A DNA stretch of 64,000 nucleotides, taken from positions 16,678,001 through 16,742,000 of the forward strand of contig OZ020244.1 in assembly GCA_963971285.1 (NCBI GenBank), written 5' to 3'. The notes under the pieces are model-generated. The model saw only the letters and a list, made by a program, of their open reading frames with translations, searched no databases and was not told where the DNA came from. The DNA is from Astropecten irregularis (taxonomy: Eukaryota > Echinodermata > Asteroidea > Paxillosida > Astropectinidae). Shown here in pieces: positions 35,431-48,640 of the stretch (positions are counted from its first letter, which is position 1; every line of letters begins with the position of its first letter). The translations under genes were made by a program, and so were the position numbers.

Positions 35431-35791
35431 TTAAAGGTAATATCATACTTTGGTTTTTATCAAAGAAATACAGATTCATGGGCAAAAAATATCAAGACAG
35501 ATACAGTAACAGCCATCTGTGAACATTTCAGTCCCACACGTTGCCCACTTTTTTGAGAAAACAGTGAAAAACAGCCACAGTATTTCTTTTCTCTTTTATT
35601 TTTGATATTTTAAAAGATCAAAAAGATTTCCGGTCGTTGTTTTACTCTTTTCTGGATAAATACATATTTTCAGGCAGAAAGATTTTAACGGTTATGTTTC
35701 TACCATCACCATCTTTGTACCCTGTAAGTTAAACGTAAATCTGTGAACATTTCTGTTTTGGTTTCTTACCAAAGTATGATACTACCTTTAA
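35431..35791 (+). mobile_element. Family A MITE, full length
   Basis: Both ends are intact: TTAAAGGTAATATCATACTT on the left and AAAGTATGATACTACCTTTA on the right. The interior matches the copies at 4025 and 40594 closely. Confidence 0.85.
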
Positions 35792-38732
35792 GAAACAATG
35801 TCAATTCTTTCTCAGTCTCTCTCTTTCTTTTTTTTTTTACAAATATTGGAGAATCAAATTTCCAGATTGACATTTTGGACCTGGCAGAGTGCGATAAATA
35901 CGTGCATTAGCTAGTCTATGAGGTGTAAGGTTCCTGATCCTTGAGGGACCCTGCTTCGTACCCCTCCCCCCTAGATAATGACTGCAACTTCGGAGATAAG
36001 GAATGGAAACGCGATCTTATCGTTTTTATTCTGCGATCTAAGATTCAGGGAACTGTTATAATTCATACTTGGTGATTTCGTCTTTTTTTTTTTTTTTAGC
36101 CCTCTCTGAAGCAAAGTGATAGTGACTGAGTGATGCTCACAACCTATAGCACATGAGGGATATTGATCAATTATGCAGTGACAGCTTCAATGTTTGTTTA
36201 ACACATTGAGGACAATGAGACATAAATTGGGGAAATTTAAATTACATTAAAGGGAACCGCACAGAGAAAGTTGTGTGGCCTATTGTTATTAAAGGGGACA
36301 AAACTACGCATGCATTAATCAGAAAAAATGCCATAAAATCGTCAATTTTCAAGAGCCCAGCGAAATTTCAATGGAATCTAGTAGAGAAAGACCTGTTCTA
36401 TCAAGCAAACGTTGTTTCGTGAAATTTTGGAATGATACTTTTTTTTAAATCTAGGTCAAAGGTCAAAGTTCGTGTGTCAAAGGTCATGGGTATCCACTTT
36501 TACTTTTTCTCTATTTTTAGGGTGGCATCACTTAGAGCATCTAATTCTGGTCATTTTGATACCACACTTGCATATTTTTGTTGAAATGTGACCGAGTTAT
36601 AGTTTAATCCTGTGCAAAGGTAGTGTCAGAACATGAAAATGTCCGTATTTTTGGCGCATGCGTACTGGCCACATGGGTGGAGGGATTACACTAAAAATTG
36701 GCATGCATTCATTACTCACTGATACCTACTTGCATACCAATTTTTATAAAAATCGGAAGACCTAAGGTAAAAAAGTGTGTTGGTCTGACATGGAATGACC
36801 CACATGTATGTCGACTAATATCTATTTTGATGGGGTAAATAGCAAAAAATGAAGATCCTCTTGTGTGAAGTCAGAAACCTTTATAGGAATTTGGCAGTGA
36901 AACAGAATGGCCAAATTCTGTACACACATGCGTTCTTGTTATGCCACATTTTGAAGTTAATTGAATTGGGCCAGAAATTTTCGAATTGAGAAATAAGCGC
37001 GTTATCAAAAGAAATCTTATTGCATTAAAAAAAAAGAGAGAAATGAGAACAAATTGAAGAAGAAAAAAAAAGGAACTTTCAGTAAAAAAATGCCGAGCAT
37101 TATTTGATTAAATCTCGCTCATCCGGAAATTCTACCTTGAGTCAATCAAAGAAAAATTGTTCCCCATGTTGTAAGTGAATGCATGAAACACACTAGTTGC
37201 CATGGCGACGTGCCATTGGGAAAAGCGTATAATGCGGACAGGACTATTGATATATACATGAATTTTTGTCGGGGGAGGCTTTTTGTGTGCAGCGTATTAT
37301 GTGTGTGTGTTAAAAGCTAGACGGCACCATCATGCATGACGACGACAACGATTGAAATCTCATGCTGAGAATTTCTATGCATCATCATAGACCGATAAAT
37401 GGGGAATTTGAGAACACTGCTGTGCTCTGTTTGACGGCATCTGGTTTTTGGGTGACATGATGCTGGTATGTTTCACTGTCCGATTGACAGTTACGTCTGT
37501 CAGGATGGCTGTTTAGTCCTTACGCACATGTACGTGTACGTATGAATGTACGCGCTGATCCAAAATTTCATCAAGGGAGAGCAGTGGGTCGGCACATTTG
37601 TTCGTTAGCTTCTATCAATTTTCTTTTCGTTAATTTGAAAGAACAGGGGCCCGACTCCGGATGCGGTGAAAGGTTTCCAATCCTTGACTCCATTCATAAT
37701 TCTTTGCTCCAGTTTTTTTCCTTCTCTATTCAGAGACCATACTTGTGTGGCGTCCGTGCTCCGAGATTAACGCAAGAAAATTATTGGATTATATCCCCAG
37801 TGCAAAAGTGCAACCATTTTAGGTCTAAATCCCAAATTGCACGCAGCTTAGAAAACTTTAATGGAATCAAACGATTCTTTAATTGAATGAAATGGTAGGG
37901 CTCGTGTATTCGAGGTACTCCTAATGCTCGTGTGTAGTGACTCAGCACCTTGGTAAATTGTTCAAGTGCTCTACAATCTCATGATAAAGGGCAAATATGA
38001 ATTTCCTATGTAATGATATTGAAAAAATTATTGATCTTGATGTATATATATATACATATATAGACACACATATATATAGTACACGGAGTGACCCAGGATT
38101 ACGGGGTACCGGGTAAGAGTCAGCGCAGGCAATTAGCATGGGACATTCTACACCGGTACCCTGACGCGTAATCTTGTCCAGCAATATGTTTGCATGGTTC
38201 CGGCTGTATTGACGGGTGATATTTGATCAGGCCGGGGGTATTCAATTGATACATTAAGGTAAAAGGGGACCACCCCCCCTCTACTAAACCCAAAAACCCT
38301 CATCCATCCTTTCCTGGTTTTCAGAAAATCTTCTAAAATCCATCTAAATGCCAGATTCAGGATTGAAGTGGTCTTGATGTACTGACCCAACCTGAAGGAG
38401 AAATGAACCTCGGGTTTAGCACGATTTAAGGATTTCTTTCTTTTCTCCCCCTTATTTATTTTTTTCTTCAAGATCTGCGCCCCAACTCAAATTTCCAATA
38501 TTGATTCCCTTTCCTGACATATCTGAGACTTTTCAGGATTGCAATTACAAAAAAAAAATTGTAATAAAAAAGTAAAGGTTTGTGAGTTTGTATATATTAT
38601 ACGCCTTTTAGTTTGTGAATAATCTGGAGAATATACAAATGTGACAGTCCTAATAAGCCAAATGCGCCACTGTGCAGAGACAAGATAGTAAAGATTAGAC
38701 TGAGGTTGGAAGTGTTATTGAAGCTGGTGGTT
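35792..38732. other. No gene; possible old repeat at 36240-37000
   Basis: The stretch around 36240-37000 has the texture of a decayed element and ends near GACATGGAATGACCC, loosely like the TGGAATTGCCC ends of the 11164 element. TA-rich microsatellite sequence lies at 38040-38080. No exon is seen. Confidence 0.4.
36453..36486 (+). promoter_or_regulatory. Clustered AGGTCA half-sites (DR1 plus one)
   Basis: AGGTCAAAGGTCA at 36453-36465 is a perfect DR1, followed by TCAAAGGTCA ending at 36486. The clustering may come from an old repeat; no function is shown. Confidence 0.3.
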
Positions 38733-39073
38733 TTAAATAATACATGATTGGTAAAGGTCACAGAACGGCACTCACACTTTGTCTGAACATTTTAGGTTTA
38801 GCGCAATCGGACATCTGAGTCACGAGAAAATAGCGAAAAACCAACTGAATTTTTCTTATAAAACAATGAAGAATGGTTTTGATCTTACCCCAAGATCAAA
38901 ACTGTTTTCGGTCGTTGTTTAACTAATTTCTGGATAAATAATAGGTGTTTTCAGGCAGAAAATATTTTAACGGTATATTTCTACCAGCACCATCTTCATA
39001 TCCTGAAAGTTATACGTAAATCTGTGAACATTTCTGTTTGGGTATGTTACCAATCCTGTACTGTTCCTTTAAA
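38733..39073 (+). mobile_element. Family B MITE, near full length
   Basis: The copy reads from TTAAATAATACATGATTGGT to CCAATCCTGTACTGTTCCTT. It carries the family B centre GATCTTACCCCAAGATC, a short hairpin that replaces the CTTTTAAAAGATC palindrome of family A. Confidence 0.8.
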
Positions 39074-40593
39074 ACAGGAGGTTTTAAGAAAGAAGAGAGG
39101 GAGGAAGATACAAGAAGGGCAATTTTTCTCAGGTTTTGTACATTATTTATTCTTATAATGTTTTGTTGTACCTAAACTTAGCACACACTGACGCCCACTG
39201 GACTTGGTTTCTTATTACGGCTTATGTCATGCACTGCTTGTGATAGCACATTATATGAACACCCCCAGGTATGTGTGCACTAGAGAATTTTGTTTTTTCA
39301 AACTCCTACCCTCCAGCAATCTTCCTATTTTACTGAAATATATGAGAGAGCGTAAAGTCTGTGCTAAAAGCGAAAGCAGATTTAATGGGTTATTGTCTGA
39401 AAAATCCTTGTTTGCATTTTACAATTTGTAAACTTAGTATTGGCACTGATTATCCCTAGAAAACATTTTGTTCAAAAATTTGTTGTTAAAAACAAACTGC
39501 AAACTTTAGAAAATAAAGACAATAAAGAAAAAATATTAAAAAAGGGAAAGCATAGCAAATTGTTTAGTTGAGATTAGATGTAAAAGTCTCACTTGGCTTG
39601 AAGATGGACTATTTACATCTGCATGAAAAAAAACACATCAAAATTGGTACAAATAATCATTTAATTTGAAGCCTTGTGGGTCTTCATGAAAGTGGAGTCG
39701 CCCAGTAATTAAAAAAAAAAGGCTGATCACAATTTTTTGAATACAATTTATATTAAAGCAAGTGTTCTATAAATGTTGTCCAAAGAAATTTCCTGTGTAC
39801 ATTTTTTCCTCTGAATCTAGTTATGTGAAAATGTCCCCCTGGAGCTGTATTTTCCGCTGCATTTCAAATTCAAACCCACAGTGTGCATCAAATTCTCATC
39901 GACAGTTGTTTATTCGTTGTTTGCGTTAACTTTACTTCTATTTAAATTTCTATTTCTGAAATGACCGATGGAGATTACTGATATGTCTGCATCTATTTTG
40001 CATGCATGTTATCATCTACATCTATCTCGTATATGAATCTGGGGAACGGGTCTGAAAAGATAATCGGGTTTCCGTGATGTCAGTTCTGCTTTTGTCCGGG
40101 AACGGCAGGAAGTTTAAAATGGTTTTGCCGCAAGAGGATGGCCTTTTTTTATTTCTTTTTTTTTGTTACGGCAATGAATACAGAAATCTCTGTCTCAATA
40201 GAGCGAGGCAGGCTTGAATGAAGTGTGAATGAATACTCGTTGTATTTCAACCATTGAATTTATTGTGTAACGTTCCCTTTTTTTTCACCATTCTTGTTAT
40301 TAAGGTTTTTCTCGTGGACGGGTTTCGATCTCTCATTTGTCTGCAGTGTCTTCGCATTGTGGCATGCTGTAATTTTTATTTGAAATAAAGCATACATACT
40401 CAGTGTTTCATTGTTACAGTTAAACATAAAAGAAAAATTGCAAAGCCTGAAAATGCAGGCCAAGTGTTTCAACTTGATGTGATTTTAGTCTTCATTGTTT
40501 GGGAAAATTTGGCAAGCATGACGCCTTGGTCAATTCAAATCAAGTAGCCAGTTGATATTTTTATAAAATCAAACAATGAGTTAAAATGTTGAG

Positions 40594-40967
40594 TTAAAGG
40601 TAATATACTTTGGTTTTTGTCAAAGAAATACAGATTCATGGGCAAAAATATCAAGACAGATACAGTATTAACAGTCATCTGTGAAAATTTTACTCCCATA
40701 CGGTGCCCACTTTTTGAGAAAACTGTGAAAAACGGCCACAGTATTTCTGAAGTATTTTCTCTTTTATTTATGATCTTTTAAAAGATCAAAAAGATTTTCG
40801 GTCGTCGTTTTACCGGTACTCTTTTCTGGATAAATACAGCATTTCAGGTGGAAACATTTTAACGGCATGTTTCTACCACTACCATCTTCATACCCTAAGT
40901 AAGTTATACGTAAATCTGTGAAACATTTCTGTTTTGGCTTCTCACCAAAATATGATATTACCTTTAA
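40594..40967 (+). mobile_element. Family A MITE, full length
   Basis: It runs from TTAAAGGTAATATACTTTGG to ATATGATATTACCTTTAA, with the full family body. The central CTTTTAAAAGATCAAAAAG palindrome is intact. Confidence 0.85.
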
Positions 40968-41084
40968 TTTTTTTTAAAGGGAACTTTGTCACTGTCTTAA
41001 TACTTCAAAATATCACCCCTCCCCCCCCCCACACACACACAAATAAAAAAATACATAAATTTTTGTTAAACATTTTAAATCCTG

Positions 41085-41468
41085 TTAAAGGCATTGCATA
41101 CGTTTGGTAATGACTCTGAAAATTTATGGCAATAAAAACTTACTTGGTGAGAAGTACAGCTGCTTTGGATAGTATAATGCATATTGAGAAACGTTCAATT
41201 CGAAGTACCGCGGTTATGGAAAAATATGTCACTTTTTATCTCCAAAAATTATGAATCTGAGAAGCGTTATGGCCGTAATGCTTCTCAGCTATTGACTAAC
41301 TGTTATCTGGCGTGAAATAACCGCTCTAGTTTGTCGCCAAAATCTCACAAACGCTACCACCTTTTGAATTGAAACTTTCACAGGTTAGTTTTATGGTATA
41401 TATATACAATTATATTGGTTTGAAACAAACAATAGGCTCAAATTACCAAACGTATGCAATCCCTTTAA
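41085..41468. mobile_element. Family D MITE (TTAA type)
   Basis: The ends TTAAAGGCATTGCATACGTT and AACGTATGCAATCCCTTTAA are near-perfect inverted repeats (one mismatch). The interior is unrelated to families A and B. TTAAAGG termini place it in the same TTAA-target group. An internal inverted pair (gagaagcgttatggccgtaa, gcttctcag) makes a further hairpin. Confidence 0.82.
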
Positions 41469-41469
41469 A

Positions 41470-41520
41470 GATGCAAAAGTCAGGCCCTCCTAACTCCTAA
41501 CAGTTTATTACTTGCATTGA
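41470..41520 (+). repeat. Family P fragment
   Basis: AAGTCAGGCCCTCCTAACTC joined directly to the family tail CAGTTTATTACTTGCATTG. It lacks the hairpin and abuts the family D MITE. Confidence 0.65.
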
Positions 41521-42176
41521 AAATGGAAAAAAATTTAAGGGAAAATAAATAGATTAAAAATTTGAAAAAATTAAAATTGAAAGAAAATTAGAGAACATTA
41601 CTTTAAGAATAGTCATTTAAAGCCACACAATTTTTACTAATTGCCAATTAACAGGAACTCTCAAAATGTTGTGCTATATTGAAATATGTAATATTTGTTA
41701 TAATTCTGCTCTATCCTCTAAAGCTTTGAAATTTTTCAAGGATTCTGGCGCGGCGATGTTGAAAGCTATTTTATGTTATTTAAAAAAAAAATCTCGGAGC
41801 AATTTATTTTTCACAGGTCGGAACTGGCAAATGCAGTACTTGATTTGCGTGTTACTGTTGTGTGCACAAGATAAACTGACCTTCACACCCGGTAATGGTC
41901 TGTGCAGGGAATCCACAGCCAGCGTAGATTTTTATGATTAATACGGAGGCATACTTGCATAAAATTAACAAATGTTGACTCTCTCCAAGGGCCGATCAAT
42001 CGTCCCAACAATTAGGTGGGTTTTTTTTGGTGGGCGGCCACCAGCAGTCATTTCATTTTTTTTGTCAGGTAGCCAGAGGGAGAGTTATGGTGTGTGTTTT
42101 GTAGCTAGTCGGCCATTAATCATGTTGTTGGAGGGATGTATACTATTGATGTCGCTGGGGATTGGGTCGTGGTAGA

Positions 42177-42428
42177 CAGGGGCCAATTTCATTGATCTGC
42201 TTAGCACAAACATTCGCTAAGCATGACATTTCTGTCTTAATAAAACAGGATTAATTAACATAAACATTTCTGTGTGTTGTGTATCACTTGTGATTGTTCT
42301 TTGGCTGTGGTTCACTCATGACCATGAATATCAAATGGAATTTTCAATGGAGGTTTGTTTTATTGAGCAAGCTACTTTTGTGTTAAGCGATTTTTTTGTG
42401 CTAAGCAGCTTTATGAAATTGGCCCCTG
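42177..42428. mobile_element. Family C MITE
   Basis: CAGGGGCCAATTTCATTGAT and TTTATGAAATTGGCCCCTG are inverted repeats of about 19 bp. The interior shares TGTGTTGTGTATCACTTGTG with the other copies. Confidence 0.82.
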
Positions 42429-43208
42429 ATCTTTCCGCAACAGGAACAAAAAAACGGTAGTCATGTTTCTGGTTTGCTAGCTTTTTTCGTCTCCCGTAAA
42501 TGCTGTCATGTCAACCTGATGCTGTACTCTAATACATCACGTTAGTCACGTACCCCTTCCCACCTTTACACCATCCCCCGGCTCTGCCCAGCTACATGTG
42601 CCTACCTACCCACATGCCTCTCTTTCCCTCTACCTTCCCCCTTCCCACCCACCGTTTCTCAGCCTTGCCCCCCATCAAAAGATAACAAGGAAAGAGGGGG
42701 CACACGGTCCTATGAAAACAACAATTTCAAATTCTCTGGTCGATTTGTTTTGTGTATACACAAGGCCCAAAATCTAGTGGAAATGTGGGTTGGCAATATC
42801 AAACATTGGACAAGCCTCAAAGGCGCTTTACCTACGAGTAAAATAGGAAAAACAGAACATGGGCCGTTTGAAATGAAAGAATACAAGAATTACAAGGCTA
42901 CAAGGCAAAATGTGCTAGGAATATTCTGGCAGCTTATTAATTATGTGCTGAGTGTACTGAAAATAATTCCATCGCTGTTACGATTTGGGCTCCATTGACA
43001 TATTGTGTCCTTTGGACACCCATTGGACATTGTTATTAAAGGTCAAGGCATTCTTAATGTCAGTATGCCACTGCCAGAAATTGTGACGATTTTAGAACCT
43101 ACACTCTTGTTATTGTAGTTGGGTTTTAATGGGACATCACATGTGACATTTTACTGTTTGTTGCTGACCTTTGCATGAAAAAAAAAAAAACGGTAAGCAT
43201 CACACGAC

Positions 43209-43405
43209 CAGGGGCCAATTTCACTGCCCTGCTTAGCACGAAATTTTTTAAACAGGATTAACAACCAAAATGTCCATGTGTTGTGTATCACTTGTGATTG
43301 TTCTTTGGCTATAATTGTCCGATGACCATGAATATCAAATGGAATTTGTTTTTGTGCCAAGCAATTTTTTTGTGCTTATTAAAAGCTCCATGAAATTGGC
43401 CTCAG
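43209..43405. mobile_element. Family C MITE
   Basis: The ends are CAGGGGCCAATTTCACTGCC and CTCCATGAAATTGGCCTCAG. The interior is shared with the copy at 42177. It is shortened by small deletions. Confidence 0.8.
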
Positions 43406-44088
43406 TACTCAAAGCACTGGGCTTGGTCTGACATATGAGGGTTTTTTCTGGACTGCCCGGGATTTTTCTATTTCACCTGTTTGCAAGATTGATCGACAGA
43501 ACGGGAGCAGCCGTCCCATTTTATGCCACGCTGTCACCCTTTAGATCTGCATGCACCGTGCATGCACCGTGAAAAACCGTACATACTCAGTCCAGTCCTA
43601 TCATAATCAAAGATGTTCATTTGGGTGGAATTTATAAACGTTAAGAGGACGAACGGTGTTTCTCCTTTCATCAATTTACAAGCTAAAGGCCGGCGCTCCG
43701 AAAAGTCATAAAAGGCCACGGCAGTTCTCTCCGCTCGGAAACACCTGCCGGGCAGGATATGTTGGTTCCCAACCGTTAATTACCGTGGATTGTATTGTGG
43801 GGCTTTATGTGCTATGTGGCTCACACCCCAAAATCAATAGTTTTGTTCAGTGTTATTCACGTATTTATGAATAAGCCTTTGGTGAACTTTCAACTTTGCG
43901 TGTAGGTCTTTGGCTCGGTGACGCAAATGGTTGCACCGAGTGTGATGTCAAAATTTGTGATGTTGTCATCAGTTGATCCAAAGGAAAAGAAATCATCGTA
44001 ACTGATTTCTGAACTGAGGAATCGTATCAAATGTGATGTATTAAAGGGTATTATCAAAATCCTAACAAACAAAGAAACAAAATCCAAT

Positions 44089-44448
44089 TTAAAGGTTCAG
44101 TACAGGATTGATAATATACCCCCGCCCCCCAAAAAAAGTTTTACGTATAACTTTCAGGGTATAAACATGGTGCTGGTAGTAGAAACATACCGTTAAAATA
44201 TTTTTGCCTGAAATGGTGTATTAATCCAGAAAATAGTAAATTACAGACCGCAAACAGTTTGGATCTCGGGGTAAGATCAGGTTGAGATAAATTGAAATTG
44301 AAAGAGAAATTGAGTCAGGTTTCGCTATTTTCTCGTGACACAGATGTCCGATTGGGCTCAGATTTTCACAGGTTTATCATTATATGTACATGTTTGATCA
44401 GAAAGTGTGAGTGCTGTTACTGTTACCAATCATGTATTATACCTTTAA
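44089..44448 (-). mobile_element. Family B MITE, full length, reversed
   Basis: It starts TTTAAAGGTTCAGTACAGGA and ends TTACCAATCATGTATTATAC plus CTTTAA. The inner blocks GTGACACAGATGTCCGATTG and GTGAGTGCTGTTACTG match the copy at 38733. Confidence 0.8.
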
Positions 44449-45259
44449 TCTTCACAAATCAATCCGCGTACAGATTTGTCAATATTCTTTAGGCCAGAAA
44501 TTTAGTAAATCCGGTAATCAGAGTACCAAGTCCAAATCTATGAAAAAATGTGTGCTCTGAAAGCTTATCACCAGCAAAAGAAATCTTGACATTTTGAGAA
44601 TGTACTCTCAAGAAAACTTCGCCGAAGAAAATGAGATTGTGCAACTGCAAACATGAAAAAACAAAACATGCGTAAGACACCCACTAGGTTGTGACTGACC
44701 AGTGGAATAACCTGGCCGTCATCAAACAGTGCATACATACATTGGCATTTAGATGACATTATAAAATCACATAGTGCTTGCGGTTCTGCCAATGACGCAG
44801 GATACTGACTACTGCCAACATACATGTTATACATACGAGGCAGTCGTTGCCAATAAAACTGTCAGCACGAATGACATGGATATGTAGAACATACATGAAC
44901 CTATCCAAAGAGATTTATACTCCTTCCTTTTCCCAATCCTCAGCAGAATCCCTCCTCCCCTTTCTTGACAAGAAAAATAAATGAAGAGATTATGATCCCT
45001 TTCAACATATACCGGTACTCCCTCCGAAGGACATTTTTTTTTTGCCTCGTCTGAAAAACATGAATTTTTCTCGTTGCATAAACTCTGAGGATCTCCAAAT
45101 TGCCTTTGTAGCACAGCGGGGGGAAAATTGGGAACTTTGAATGCAGGACTGTATGAGCCCAGGCAGTGTAGCATTATATGTGAAGCATTGATTGATGCCA
45201 AGTTGCTCGCATGCTCTCGGCAGATTCCTAGGCAAAAATGTACAGAGGGTGCTATTGAA

Positions 45260-45603
45260 TTAAAGGTAGTATCATACTTTGGTAACAGACCAAACCAGAA
45301 ATGTTCACAGATTTACGTATAACTTTCAGGGTATGAATATGATGCGAGTAGAAACCTAACGTTAAAATGTTTCCGCCTGAAATGGCGTATTTATTCAGAA
45401 ATTATTAAAACAAGGACCGAAAATCTTAAAATAAAAGAGAAAAGACTTGAGAAATACTGTAGCTGTATTTCACTGTTTTCTTAAAAAGTGGGCATTGATG
45501 GGACTGAAATTTTCACAGATGACTGTCACTGTATCTGTCTTGATATTTGTGCCCATGAATCTGTATTTCTTTTATAAAAACCAAAGAATGATATTACCTT
45601 TAA
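45260..45603 (-). mobile_element. Family A MITE, full length, reversed
   Basis: The copy is inverted: it starts TTAAAGGTAGTATCATACTT and ends AAGAATGATATTACCTTTAA. The central palindrome has been lost by a small deletion around 45425. Confidence 0.82.
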
Positions 45604-46054
45604 AGAAGTTAAAGAGGTACCTATATACCCAAGTGTCTAAAAATGTATGCCATTTAGTGGAGTCACATTGGGTAACACTTAAGATGTGAAAACTAGCTTC
45701 ATTTTTGGGTAAAGGGGGAAGTACAGTCACATAGCAATCCTTTCAGTTTATTCTCATTGTAGTACCAAGTGTACACTGCCATCATAAATGCCGTAGGTCA
45801 AATATGCATACATTTGAAGAGAGTCTTACCTAAATGTAATATAATGTTGATCGAATTGGTGATAAATGTGAATGTTCAGTGTACTAGGTAGAATGAATTG
45901 CCTATATAGGGGATTTTCTTCCCCTTAAAAAAACAATTTCCAATTGAGAACTAACAGTCATTCAGGAACATTTTGTTTTTGATGTTTTGTAAATTTATCT
46001 TCTAATGAGTTTTTACATCTGAGATGTCTCCTCATTTGAATGTTAAATTGAATT

Positions 46055-46190
46055 ACAAAAGACTTAAGAAATGCTGTGGTTGTTTGTCACTGTTTTCTAA
46101 AAAAATTGGCACCGTATGTAACTGAAATTTTCACAGATGACTGTTACTGTATCTGTGTTGATATTTTTGCCCATGAATCTGTATTTCTTT
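46055..46190 (-). mobile_element. Family A MITE fragment
   Basis: About 135 bp match the left third of family A in reverse, including CACAGATGACTGTTACTGTA and CCCATGAATCTGTATTTCTT. Neither terminus is present. Confidence 0.7.
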
Positions 46191-47849
46191 AAGGCTGTGT
46201 CAACATGACATGGCTGCAGCTTATAATTACACAAGAGTCTATGGGAAGCTTCTGAAGCCGCTACCAAAGACAGCCGTAGCCAAATAGTCTGGGCATGGCC
46301 TTAAAGTATGTCAGCTTACAGCAGGTTTAATACAGTTTACAGATTGACTAGTTTCGTTCCTGATGACGAAACCGAGATCAAGCACTAGTTAGCTAATGGC
46401 CGTCTCCCTGACCGAACTTGGCAGGTCAGAATAGTCATTAGTCCAAATTTCTCAACCAATTTGAATTTGAGGATTCTGAAGTTTCATTTTGTGCGTTTGT
46501 GTCGATGTGTGGGTTTGTATAAAAGGAGGAAAAAAATCACTGGTATTCAGTTGTAGGATGTGATATCACAGTGTCCATTGATCTTCGGTCGCCAACCAGC
46601 CCGGTACTACACAACGTTCCCATTTTCTGATTCTTCAGAAATGATACTTCAGTGACCTCATTTCCCCCAGTGGCTTAGTTGTTTCATCTACCCAATAATA
46701 TGGTGCACTTTGCAGGGTTTTCAATTCTGTGTCAATTTCTGTATTTCTTCACACTGTCAAAGAGAGGAAATAATGAACCCAGTTATAATTTGCGAGAGAG
46801 CTGTTTTAAGTTGAAGAAGAGCCTGCACTATAACAATTGTTCTGTCAAGAAGTCTAATTTCATGCTGTTGGACACTTGTGAATGCACACATATTATCATA
46901 GCCACACATCACGAAATTAACCCTAAAATTAGGGCCTTCTTTTCAAAATTGGCCTGAAACGTCTGCTTTTGCGAACTCATTTTAATATCCGTCCACATCG
47001 TTGATTTATGGTTTTGATTATATTTCTGTCGCCCGGCAGTTTTTTTGTTCAAATGAAAGGACGGTGCATCTTTAAAACCGCTGGTTTATAAAAGCCGAGT
47101 CATTGAGAAGAGTGCATAGACATGTCAAATGCTTTCTACACACTTACCTGGACAGCCTGCTGTTAACCGTGCTATTTGATTAAACGTAATGGCATTCAGC
47201 AGATGGCACCAACCGGTGATGATGCTGGAGCACTGCTCTTGCTGTTGCTACCTGTTTTTTATTATTAAGTGGCGTGTACTCCAACTCCTTGAGTTGATGC
47301 TCAAACACACACTTCACTTAATAATGTCAATGAGATGTAGTTTAATTGTCCTATCATGATGTCTGTCGTGATCAAATGAAAAACCATCAGTTTATTTATT
47401 CCCTATTTTGTATTTTTACCCCTCTCTCTCTTTCTCTACTCGGTATATTTTCCAGGAAGCTTGAGGGTGTGTTTGCATTGGGTGGAATTCACTTGATATG
47501 ACGTTAAAAAGATCCTTGACCAGTTTCAGAGTTCAGTGCACTTCAGCCTGTGCAATGCATACTCAACGTACAATGTTTCTGTGGGTCAGTGTTAAAATGC
47601 AAGCTAGCTTGGTAGTCCAGTTTTAGTAATGCCTGCATGCACCTGTCTGCGCCTATTGAGCAGAGAGGTCTTGGGTTCGAATTCCACTGGAGCCAGTGGA
47701 ATTCCAACCCAGTGCATGATATATATTTCTCATATTCATTATTATTCGAGACATTCAACGTACATCAGCAAAGGGTACTTACATTACATGTTTCCCACAT
47801 TGATGAGCGGCATGCTTCTTAAGCTTTAGTATCTTTGTTGTAACTAATA

Positions 47850-48038
47850 CAGTGGAATGCCGCTATAACGAACATGGCGGGATGCACAGATATTGTCCGC
47901 TATTGTGATCGTTCGTTATAGTGATTTAAAGAATCATGTTGGATATGCATTGTACACAAAAATTGGGAGCCAAGGATGATGTTCCGTATAGCCATATGTT
48001 CAGTATAGCGGTTTTCGCTAGAGTGGTGTTCCACATTG
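47850..48038. mobile_element. pogo/Tigger-like (Tc1/mariner) MITE
   Basis: The left end CAGTGGAATGCCGCTATAAC plus GAAC, preceded by TA, matches the CAGTGGAACCTCGCTATAACG type of end common in pogo/Tigger elements. The right end (GTGGTGTTCCACATTG then TA) is its degenerate complement. Internal CGTTATAGTG and GTATAGCGG motifs repeat the theme. Confidence 0.68.
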
Positions 48039-48137
48039 TACGTCATATCAAGAAAATGATATCAAGAAGAGCAGTTCATCTTTTTTATTTTCAGTAGATG
48101 CAGAGAATTGTACATCTCTGAAAAGCTGCATATCTGA

Positions 48138-48225
48138 ACTGGGCCAATTTCATGGAGCTGTTAAGCACCACAAAATTGCTAAGCACAAATTTTCTTGCTC
48201 AATAAAACAAACCACCATTAAAAAG
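48138..48225. mobile_element. Family C MITE, left part only
   Basis: CTGGGCCAATTTCATGGAGC through TAAAACAAACCACCATTAAA matches the left third of family C. It then stops where the duplicated block at 48226 begins. Confidence 0.72.
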
Positions 48226-48626
48226 TCTTTTATTTTGATGGAGGAAGGGGAAGTATGTCGTCCCTCGCTGCCCCAGTGTGTGCAATGAAATGGAATGATG
48301 GTTGGAGTCTTGGAGAGATAGTGAGTTTTTGGAGGCGTGGCTGGCGGGGATGAGATGGGAGGCTTGATATCATTCATGATGGATATGATGTTGATTGGCG
48401 GGCTCGCTAGCCAGCCTTTTGTAGTCCTGGAGCCAATTTCATAGAGCTGCTAAGCACACAAAAAATGCTTAGCACAAACATAGCTTGGCCAATAAAACAA
48501 ACCACCATTGAAAATTCCATTTGATAGTCATGGTCAGGAAACAACAGCCAAAGAACAATCACAAGCGATGCGCAACACATGGAAATTTGGTTGTTAATCC
48601 TGTTTTTATTGAGACAGAAATTTCAG
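48226..48626 (+). repeat. Duplicated block, copy 1
   Basis: From TCTTTTATTTTGATGGAGGA to the family C interior this block matches 54452-54826 at very high identity by eye. An 8-base extra GAGTCTTG-like duplication near 48313 is the largest difference. The block precedes and includes part of a family C copy. Confidence 0.82.
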
Positions 48627-48640
48627 TACCGGTATTTGTC
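48427..48640. mobile_element. Family C MITE, right end missing
   Basis: It starts CTGGAGCCAATTTCATAGAG and continues through CACATGGAAATTTGGTTG. It is cut at about 48640, where a half copy of family A begins. Confidence 0.76.

Noticed and set aside
46190-46300. Possible MITE with AAGGCTGTGTC and GCATGGCCTT ends
   Set aside because: The inverted similarity is too weak and no target duplication is visible.
46345-46385. GTTTCGTTCCTGATGACGAAAC as a hammerhead core
   Set aside because: It lacks a stem II between CTGATGA and GAAA; a simple hairpin at best.
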